Below, in pieces: positions 6,298-11,642 of a stretch of DNA of 11,642 nucleotides. The stretch is taken from contig CAYGJN010000091.1 of assembly GCA_964350135.1 (NCBI GenBank), forward strand, positions 1 through 11,642, in the 5' to 3' direction. The stretch comes from CAYGJN01 sp964350135. Its GTDB lineage: Bacteria > Bdellovibrionota > Bacteriovoracia > Bacteriovoracales > Bacteriovoracaceae. Made by a program: the position numbers and the translations under genes. Within the stretch, counting starts at the first letter, position 1; every line of letters begins with the position of its first letter. The notes below the pieces were generated by a model. It made no database searches. It worked only from the letters and a program-made list of their open reading frames with translations, and had not been told where the DNA came from.

Positions 6298-8097
6298 CTA
6301 CTTATCTCGTTTCCTATGGTTCGCTTTAGTGTCCATATTTGTTCTTATGGCCTGAAATTTCGACCATTTGGCATAGTCTTCCACTGTAAAGAGCTCATCC
6401 AATGTAGTGGAAACGGCCCTAAAATACTCATGGCCCCAATCGTCACCATTGACAGGTGTATTGAGAAACCAATCTCTATTTTTAACAAACCATTTACTTC
6501 CAAAATATTGATTTACTCCATGTATGAGAGCAATCAATGGCATGGCCTTCCAAAAACCAAAAACACACATTGAGTTATACATAAGATTTGCCAAGAAAAC
6601 GTCTTTAAAGACTCCACCTGTTGTCCAAACTCTAGCGTGTAGCCATCTATCAACACCCACATCACCAGTGTGAATAATACCTTCTACTTGTTCATAAAAG
6701 AAAATGCTCATTATAAGCATTAAGTCTTCGTAGTCTTGATCTTGATCTCTGTTATTTTCAATCCACTGTGCAAGTTTTGGATCCATTGGATTTTTTGATG
6801 CTACAGAATCATCAATATTAGCAAAATCAAAGTTTCCGTCTTTTTTAAGATAGGGTTTTTCAAAAATATAGTTTTCAACAATTGAGAGAAATTTCTTTTT
6901 ATCATCTTTATTTTTAATGGCAGTTTTTAAATCACTCGTGAAATCTACTAGGTCAAGTTCAGTCTCTAGGTTTCTCTTTAAGTCGAGTATGGCTGTATTA
7001 TAGTCATCATTTGCTAAAAGTTTTTGGATGAAAACTTCTGCTTTATGTTCATATTCATCACTGAATTTGTTAAAAAATAGAGGATCTAGTAAACCTGCAA
7101 CTGCATAAATTCCCCAAAGTGCCATTTTCTTTTTTTGATTAATGGCCCTTAAAAGAGGGGATTCAGAGCTATTGTACAGTGCTGAGACAGCTGCAACAGT
7201 GATAAAGCTTTGTAAAAACTCTCTGCCAACTTCAAGACCAGCAAGCATATGGTTGTCGGTTTCATAAAGCTTATTAAAACGTTCTTGCTGACTTTGATAA
7301 TAAATACTTGTGTAGATAGGGACTGCCGTAAGGCTTTGTCCTAGTGCAAATCTTGAAAAAAGAAGCTCTTGCTCTTTAGTAATAGTTTTTGATTTACATG
7401 CCAAAGATCGATCTTCGAAACTAAGTCTCCAAACTCGAGACTGTCTTTTTGTTAATTTCAAGATATCGTCATAAACATCTTCAGGCACTAGTTTATGTAT
7501 TGAATCTTTGCCGCCATATTTAATTATATTCATTTGATGATGGGTTTTTTCAAAAAAGTTAAGCTTAGTTTTATGTTTTAAAAAAGCAGCATAATTATTA
7601 AGTTCTGGAGGTATTTTCTTAGGGAGGGGCGTGTTTTTATTTAGATTAGTAGCAATTTCCTCAATCAGTTTATCAGTATGATTTGCTGAGCGACTTTTTG
7701 AAAATTTTAAATAACTAATAATATTTAAGATTTCTATTTCTGTTCGCACATTTGTTGAAACAGTAGCGAGAAATGCATCTACTTCTTTTGCTGTAAGGTT
7801 TAATTTTTTAAACTGTTGAATATAGACGACTCTTAAATCGTCTTTAATACTAGCTCTATTAAGAAGTAGTTTAAAAAGAGAGAGGCCTTGTGAGGCTCTT
7901 GCTGTTTTTAAAACTATAATTCTATCTAGCATTTTAAGACAAGAAACTGCGCTGCCTGAATCGTTAGATGCTGGTGATCGTATACCATCTTGCGAAGTGT
8001 TATTTGGCCATTTCATTTGAAACACAAGTCCTGTTATAGGCATGGCCAATATGATTGCAAAATAGGTGAGGCTGAATTTCCAGTTAAAACTCTTCAT
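6298..8097 (-). CDS. Unrecognised 599-residue membrane-associated protein
   Basis: I do not recognise this family. The N-terminus has a basic start and a hydrophobic segment (about 9-27) without a clear cleavage site, so it is probably a signal anchor or uncleaved signal. A mostly helical, charged region (about 50-280) follows, with hydrophobic patches near 285-308 and 324-342, and a stronger hydrophobic stretch at about 499-530 that may cross the membrane. Recognisable but unassigned segments are YEQVEGIIHTGDVGVDRW (468-485) and the C-terminal DDWGHEYFRA (552-561) with His and acidic residues, not enough to name an enzyme. The tail is basic (KANHRKRDK). Start: ATG preceded by AGAGG only two bases away, a tight spacing. 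It is 84 bases upstream of the pilin-like gene on the same strand, which has its own candidate promoter, so joint transcription is uncertain. Confidence 0.8.
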   Translation of the reverse strand: MKSFNWKFSLTYFAIILAMPITGLVFQMKWPNNTSQDGIRSPASNDSGSAVSCLKMLDRIIVLKTARASQGLSLFKLLLNRASIKDDLRVVYIQQFKKLNLTAKEVDAFLATVSTNVRTEIEILNIISYLKFSKSRSANHTDKLIEEIATNLNKNTPLPKKIPPELNNYAAFLKHKTKLNFFEKTHHQMNIIKYGGKDSIHKLVPEDVYDDILKLTKRQSRVWRLSFEDRSLACKSKTITKEQELLFSRFALGQSLTAVPIYTSIYYQSQQERFNKLYETDNHMLAGLEVGREFLQSFITVAAVSALYNSSESPLLRAINQKKKMALWGIYAVAGLLDPLFFNKFSDEYEHKAEVFIQKLLANDDYNTAILDLKRNLETELDLVDFTSDLKTAIKNKDDKKKFLSIVENYIFEKPYLKKDGNFDFANIDDSVASKNPMDPKLAQWIENNRDQDQDYEDLMLIMSIFFYEQVEGIIHTGDVGVDRWLHARVWTTGGVFKDVFLANLMYNSMCVFGFWKAMPLIALIHGVNQYFGSKWFVKNRDWFLNTPVNGDDWGHEYFRAVSTTLDELFTVEDYAKWSKFQAIRTNMDTKANHRKRDK

Positions 8098-8114
8098 TAC
8101 CTCTAACCTATCGG

Positions 8115-8143
8115 AATATAAGAGAAATGGATTTACTAATAAA
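8115..8143 (-). promoter_or_regulatory. Weak candidate promoter for the 599-residue protein
   Basis: On the minus strand TATATT (8120-8115) follows TTTATT (8143-8138) by 17 bases. It would give a leader of about 11 bases that includes the AGAGG ribosome site. The -35 match is poor, and the site overlaps the divergent promoter of the persulfide dioxygenase operon. Confidence 0.3.
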
Positions 8144-8160
8144 TGCTACTCCCCTAAAAT
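8132..8160 (+). promoter_or_regulatory. Promoter of the persulfide dioxygenase operon
   Basis: TTTACT (8132-8137) and TAAAAT (8155-8160) are 17 bases apart. Transcription from about 8167 would exclude the ATG at 8127 and leave a leader of about 25 bases to the start at 8193. Confidence 0.55.
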
Positions 8161-8180
8161 ATGCTGGTGCGAATGAGAAC

Positions 8181-8186
8181 AGGGTG
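8181..8186 (+). promoter_or_regulatory. Ribosome binding site deciding the persulfide dioxygenase start
   Basis: AGGGTG is six bases before ATG 8193 and three before ATG 8190. The better spacing favours 8193. Confidence 0.5.
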
Positions 8187-8192
8187 ACAATG

Positions 8193-8885
8193 ATGAAAAA
8201 ACTAGAGCTTAGGCAATTATTTGATAAGGAATCATCCACATATACTTATCTTTTCTATGTACCCGAGCTTAAAAAGGCGGTTATTTTTGATCCGGTATTT
8301 GATTGTCACGAAAGAGATAAAAAGATTTTAAATGAGCTAGATCTTGAGTTAAGTTATATTTTTGAAACTCATATTCATGCAGACCATAGAAGTGGTGCAC
8401 CTGAGTTAAAAAAACTTTTTGGTGGAACTATTGCTGTTTCAAAAGAAGGTGGACAAAAAGGCGCAGATCTTTACCTAGAGCATAAACAAGAAATTAATTT
8501 TGCTGATTACAAGATTCAATGCCTTTACACTCCTGGACATACTAAAAGCTGTATGTGTTTTTATTTTGATGGAAGAGTGATTACTGGAGATGTGCTTTTT
8601 GTAAGAGGTTGTGGCAGAACTGATTTTCAAGGGGGAAGCTCAGAAGAACTTTTTCATTCAGTCAGAAATATTCTTTTTAATTTAGATGATGATGTAAAAG
8701 TGATGCCAGGCCATGATTATCAAGGTTATCCATACACAACAATTGGGGAAGAGAAAAAATATAACCCTAGGCTCTCCCTAGACAAATCCTTAGAGGATTT
8801 TATTAAAATAATGAATGAACTCAAACTAGGTCATCCTAAAAAAATGAAAGAAGTCCTCCCATTTAATTTGGATCTTAATCTATGA
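8193..8885 (+). CDS. Persulfide dioxygenase, ETHE1-type metallo-beta-lactamase fold protein
   Basis: Probably oxidises glutathione persulfide or a similar low-molecular-weight persulfide to sulfite with O2, using one iron, in sulfide detoxification. From the start at 8193 the protein has 230 residues, typical of bacterial ETHE1 proteins. Visible residues: THIHADH (59-65) with His60, His62 and Asp64; His116 in TPGHTKS; Asp133 in TGDVLF; GCGRTDFQGGSSEEL (139-153), the block separating persulfide dioxygenases from glyoxalase II; and PGHDYQG (172-178) with His174. His60 and His116 are spaced as the human ETHE1 iron ligands His79 and His135. The N-terminal RQLFDKESSTYTYL is also typical. A longer frame begins at ATG 8127, but a promoter lies inside that stretch and family proteins begin near MKKLELRQLF. 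No rhodanese or sulfide:quinone reductase is adjacent. First gene of a tightly overlapping operon. Confidence 0.87.
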   Translation: MKKLELRQLFDKESSTYTYLFYVPELKKAVIFDPVFDCHERDKKILNELDLELSYIFETHIHADHRSGAPELKKLFGGTIAVSKEGGQKGADLYLEHKQEINFADYKIQCLYTPGHTKSCMCFYFDGRVITGDVLFVRGCGRTDFQGGSSEELFHSVRNILFNLDDDVKVMPGHDYQGYPYTTIGEEKKYNPRLSLDKSLEDFIKIMNELKLGHPKKMKEVLPFNLDLNL

Positions 8886-9103
8886 AGTATTGTATTAGCT
8901 TCTTTGTTCTTTTAGTTTCTAGTTTTGCAAATGATCCAGGCTATGAAAAGACTGATAATATAAGCCTTGGTAAGTATGACAGAATTAACTTGAATGAAAA
9001 AAGAGCAATTGAGTTAAACTCTGAAGTACAAGTTTTAAAAAAACAAATACAAGACTTAAAGGCACGAATCGAAAAACTAGAAAAAGCAAAAAGGATGCAA
9101 TGA
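8882..9103 (+). CDS. Small exported coiled-coil protein
   Basis: Unnamed 73-residue protein. It starts with a short signal peptide (MKYCISFFVLLVSSFA, likely cut after Ala16) and ends in a charged helix (about 38-70) with leucine or isoleucine at heptad spacing (VQVLKKQIQDLKARIEKL), a probable coiled coil. It is likely a periplasmic dimer or partner protein. The start overlaps the persulfide dioxygenase stop by four bases (ATGA), and its own stop overlaps the plsC-like start in the same way, so translation of all three is probably coupled. The export signal, helix periodicity and double coupling argue that it is a real gene despite its size. Function unknown. Confidence 0.75.
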   Translation: MKYCISFFVLLVSSFANDPGYEKTDNISLGKYDRINLNEKRAIELNSEVQVLKKQIQDLKARIEKLEKAKRMQ

Positions 9104-9816
9104 TATTCGTTTATTTGCGTTTTTTCTTTGCTTATCTCTGGCTATTAATTGGTTGTGTTCTATGTCTTCCAATTACATTTCTTAGACCCTTTAATCATAG
9201 GAATACTGTCTTATGCGCAAGACTTATTTGTCCTTTGAGTCTTAAGATTCTAGGAATAAAAATAGTTATTGAGAATCCAAAAGATCTAGACTCAATAAAG
9301 TCATCACTTCTGATATGTAATCATCAAGAAAATTTAGATATTTTTGTTGTCTCCAGTGTTGTCCCAAGTGGAACAGTAAGTCTTGGAAAAAAGAGCTTGG
9401 TATATATTCCTTTTTTTGGAGCACTTTATGCCTTAACTGGTAATATTCTAATTGAAAGAGGTAATAAGAGAAAAGCTTATAAAAGCTTAGAAAAGGCGAG
9501 AAATTTTATCAAGAGGACTCAGGGGAATATCGTTATTATGCCTGAAGGAACTCGTTCAAGAGGAAGAGGGTTACTACCTTTTAAAAAGGGACCATTTTAT
9601 ACAGCTATACATTCAAAAATCGACATTGCTCCTTTGATCGTAAGTGATTATAAACATTTAAACTTTAAAAAAATATTTTCAGGCACTGTTTATATAAGAG
9701 CGCTTGCTCCCATTTTGATTAAAGACTTTGACGAGTCACAAATCGAAGCCTTAAAAGATAAGTCTTATCAAGTTATGCATCAGGCATTAATTGACCAGGA
9801 TCAAAAGTTTAATTGA
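9100..9816 (+). CDS. plsC: 1-acyl-sn-glycerol-3-phosphate acyltransferase (PlsC family)
   Basis: Membrane-bound enzyme that transfers an acyl group to lysophosphatidic acid to make phosphatidic acid in phospholipid synthesis. The 238 residues fit the family. One or two hydrophobic segments (about 3-30) anchor it to the inner membrane. Catalytic block I is NHQENLD (74-80; His75 and Asp80 of HX4D), block II GNILIER (114-120), block III PEGTRSRG (148-155; Glu149, Gly150) with FKKGPF after it, and block IV IAPLIV (176-181). All four blocks are intact. Specificity for acyl donor or a lysophospholipid other than LPA cannot be read. ATGA overlap with the small coiled-coil gene; AAGGAT at 9091-9096 is the probable ribosome site. 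The histidine kinase gene follows after 29 bases. Confidence 0.9.
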   Translation: MIFVYLRFFFAYLWLLIGCVLCLPITFLRPFNHRNTVLCARLICPLSLKILGIKIVIENPKDLDSIKSSLLICNHQENLDIFVVSSVVPSGTVSLGKKSLVYIPFFGALYALTGNILIERGNKRKAYKSLEKARNFIKRTQGNIVIMPEGTRSRGRGLLPFKKGPFYTAIHSKIDIAPLIVSDYKHLNFKKIFSGTVYIRALAPILIKDFDESQIEALKDKSYQVMHQALIDQDQKFN

Positions 9817-9845
9817 ACCATTACTACTGCTACCGATAAGTAGGT

Positions 9846-11642
9846 ATGATTCGCTCAATTATAATTCTTTTATTTTTAGTCTCATTTTCATTTGCTAAAG
9901 AGCAAATGGGAAAAGAGAAGTGTTTTTCATGTTTAATTGAAGTTAATAGCCTTGATAAACCAATTGACTTGTCAGGCAAGTGGTTGTTTAAAAAATTTAA
10001 TAATCATGAATCTAAATGGCATCTTTCTGAAGTCCCAGGAACATGGGGGGAGAATTACGAAGAAAAGTTTTCCAAAGGTGTTTATAAAGCAAATTTTAAA
10101 TTTACGAAAAACCTATTAGGTGCAAAGACTGCGTTAGTTCTGGATAATTATTTGGGAAATATAGAAATTAAAGTTAACGGAGAGTCGATTTATAAAAGGT
10201 ATGAGAAAAATCTTCCATCTAATTATAATACCTTTGAACTTTTAAAAATTCCTTACACAATAGATGATGAAAATATAGAATTATTACTCATTGTAGATTC
10301 AATTTATATGAGAGGAATTCATCAAAGTCCGTTTCAGTTAAGAATGCATAAGAACTTTGATAAAGACTTAGCTTTAAGAAATTTTTTCATGAAAGACCTA
10401 AGAGGTTATATTGGGATTTCTTTTTTCATGATGGGGTGTTTTTTTCTTATCCTCTTTCTATTAATTAGAAAATCATTATACCTTCAAACTTTTTTTGTTG
10501 GTATAATAGGGTTGCCTTATCTGTCATTTCCCAATGATTTTATTATTAACCTTATAGGACCAGATAAAGTCTATATTATTCATTACTTAACTATTTGTTT
10601 TACTCCTACATTATTTTTTACAATGGTGAAAAATCTTACGAAAAGTAATAATAAAGATGAAAAAATATACTTTGGAATTTCATTTGTGTTCAGTGCTCTT
10701 TTGCTCACACAGCTTAATAAAACATTTTTTAATTTGGAGTTTTTCCACTATTTAAGACTTAGTATTATTGTTTATTCTTATGTAATAACCTTTGGCACTC
10801 TAGTGTATTGCTATAATATGTCTAAGAATGAAAAGGCAAAAGTTTTTCTTTTTATTGGTTTTTTAAGTTTTTTTGCTGTTAATATTCATGATTTTCTAGT
10901 TTTTAATAATATTATCCAATCAGTGGACTTATTTCATTTAGGTCTTTTTACTTCTATGTTTGGAATTCATATTTATAATGCCTACAGTTATGCTCAGAAT
11001 TTTGCTGAAAAGAAAGTATTATTAGGTGAGTTACAAGAGCTCAATGAGCACCTAGAGATTAGAGTAGGTCAGCGAACTAAGCTTCTCAAAAAAGCAAATA
11101 CTAGAATTGTTGAGCTTGCACATAATGCAGGCATGGCCGAGATTGCTAATGGTGTGATCCATGATATAGGAAATTTTCTAACTTCTGTAGCCACTGTTAA
11201 AGACAAGATGAGTATTAAAATTAAAAAGTCAAAGCTTATGACACTTTCAAAATTTAACCAGCATGTATTTGTTAAAATGAAAGATAAGATTGATCCTGTT
11301 TTAGGAGATGATATACCTAAAGCCTATTTAAAGATTGAATCTATTTTAAATAAAGAAAATCAAGAGCTTTCTGATTTAACTTTTCAAATAGGAAAAAGCA
11401 TTGATGCTATTAAAGGGATTCTTCAGTCTCAACAAGAATATGCAAAAGTAAAAGGGATTGATGAAAAAATTAATTTAAAAGAATTGATTGATGACATTCT
11501 TCTTATTGAGTCTCACTTGCTAGAACGGGCACGAATTAAGTTTACTAATAATGTGGATGCAAATTTAGACTGTCTTACTCAGAAAAATAGATTGTTTAAT
11601 ATTATGGGTAATATTAATAAGAATGCAGTTGATGCAATGGAG
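9846..11642 (+). CDS. 7TMR-DISM sensor histidine kinase, 3'-truncated by window edge
   Basis: Open from ATG 9846 to the last base (599 codons, no stop). Domains in order: signal peptide (1-17, FSFA end); an extracytoplasmic beta-sandwich like the sugar-binding domain of family 2 glycosidases (about 35-170; LSGKWLFKK, VPGTWG, LVLDNYLGNIEIKVNGE), i.e. a 7TMR-DISMED2-type sensor; about seven membrane helices (about 187-382); a coiled coil (about 389-425); then a dimerisation/phosphoacceptor region with AEIANGVIHDIGNFLTSV (431-448), His439 being the likely phosphorylated residue. A long helical insert and QSQQEYAKVKG (527-537) follow, typical of kinases with an LHNVGN-like H-box. The window ends within the N-box (NKNAVDAM), so the ATP-binding G boxes and any receiver domain are not seen. 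The CxxC at 26-29 could be redox-active or structural. It lies 29 bases after plsC, probably in the same operon. The start has a weak TAGGT directly before ATG; an in-frame TAA at 9837 rules out a longer start. Confidence 0.88.
   Translation, partial: MIRSIIILLFLVSFSFAKEQMGKEKCFSCLIEVNSLDKPIDLSGKWLFKKFNNHESKWHLSEVPGTWGENYEEKFSKGVYKANFKFTKNLLGAKTALVLDNYLGNIEIKVNGESIYKRYEKNLPSNYNTFELLKIPYTIDDENIELLLIVDSIYMRGIHQSPFQLRMHKNFDKDLALRNFFMKDLRGYIGISFFMMGCFFLILFLLIRKSLYLQTFFVGIIGLPYLSFPNDFIINLIGPDKVYIIHYLTICFTPTLFFTMVKNLTKSNNKDEKIYFGISFVFSALLLTQLNKTFFNLEFFHYLRLSIIVYSYVITFGTLVYCYNMSKNEKAKVFLFIGFLSFFAVNIHDFLVFNNIIQSVDLFHLGLFTSMFGIHIYNAYSYAQNFAEKKVLLGELQELNEHLEIRVGQRTKLLKKANTRIVELAHNAGMAEIANGVIHDIGNFLTSVATVKDKMSIKIKKSKLMTLSKFNQHVFVKMKDKIDPVLGDDIPKAYLKIESILNKENQELSDLTFQIGKSIDAIKGILQSQQEYAKVKGIDEKINLKELIDDILLIESHLLERARIKFTNNVDANLDCLTQKNRLFNIMGNINKNAVDAME

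Noticed and set aside
6316..6573. 85-codon plus-strand frame
   Set aside because: Lies wholly antisense to the 599-residue protein gene, has no ribosome site, and encodes no recognisable motif; a chance shadow.
8193..8885. Glyoxalase II or beta-lactamase as the product
   Set aside because: The GCGRTDFQGGSSEEL block and the ligand spacing match ETHE1-type persulfide dioxygenase; the general metallo-beta-lactamase fold alone does not support a lactamase.
9791..9820. TTGACC as a -35 box for a separate kinase promoter
   Set aside because: No acceptable -10 box occurs 16-18 bases downstream, so read-through from the upstream operon is more likely.
9937..10119. 60-codon plus-strand frame
   Set aside because: Out-of-frame shadow inside the sensor histidine kinase, whose own frame is open from 9846 to the window end with clear domains.
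1..11642. CRISPR, tRNA, rRNA, insertion sequence, prophage or toxin-antitoxin content
   Set aside because: No regular spaced repeats, no cloverleaf-like segment, no transposase or integrase motifs, and nearly all the DNA is accounted for by ordinary coding genes.

Overview
The window is AT-rich chromosomal DNA (roughly one third G+C by eye), densely packed with genes on both strands. Gene order and protein types suggest a Gram-negative bacterium of the Bdellovibrionota, most like the Bacteriovorax/Halobacteriovorax group. The clues are an E. coli-type periplasmic tail-specific protease, a type IV pilin-like protein, a 7TMR-DISM histidine kinase with an atypical H-box, and low G+C. This placement is inference from family knowledge, not a database match. 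I see no mobile element, CRISPR array, rRNA, tRNA or phage gene.

Layout: (1) 1-1698, plus strand: the C-terminal 565 residues of a Prc/Tsp protease, cut by the left edge. (2) 1700-3226, minus: a polytopic membrane protein of the TMTC/PMT-like glycosyltransferase type with only one C-terminal TPR-like repeat. It converges on prc, and the end of its coding region contains prc's probable terminator. (3) 3321-4103, plus: a class I SAM-dependent methyltransferase, best started at a TTG with a good Shine-Dalgarno site. (4) 8097-4100, minus: an unrecognised 599-residue membrane-associated protein, then a pilin-like protein with Gln instead of Glu at mature position 5, then a divergent aspartokinase that overlaps the pilin gene by 4 bases (ATGA). 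(5) 8193-11642, plus: a tightly coupled operon of persulfide dioxygenase (ETHE1 type), a 73-residue exported coiled-coil protein, a PlsC-type acyltransferase, and a sensor histidine kinase that runs off the right edge and has no stop in the window.

The genes do not form one obvious pathway. Most are housekeeping or envelope functions: protein quality control, glycosylation or membrane biogenesis, phospholipid synthesis, sulfide detoxification, amino acid biosynthesis and signal sensing. The least explained parts are the pilin-like/aspartokinase pair, the unknown 599-residue protein, and the operon joining persulfide oxidation, a small exported coiled coil, a phospholipid acyltransferase and an envelope sensor. 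I found no clear sign of a wholly new system. There is notable compaction at convergent gene ends (stop codons inside a shared hairpin, a terminator inside the opposing gene, a shared TTAA double stop) and several probable very short or absent 5' leaders.
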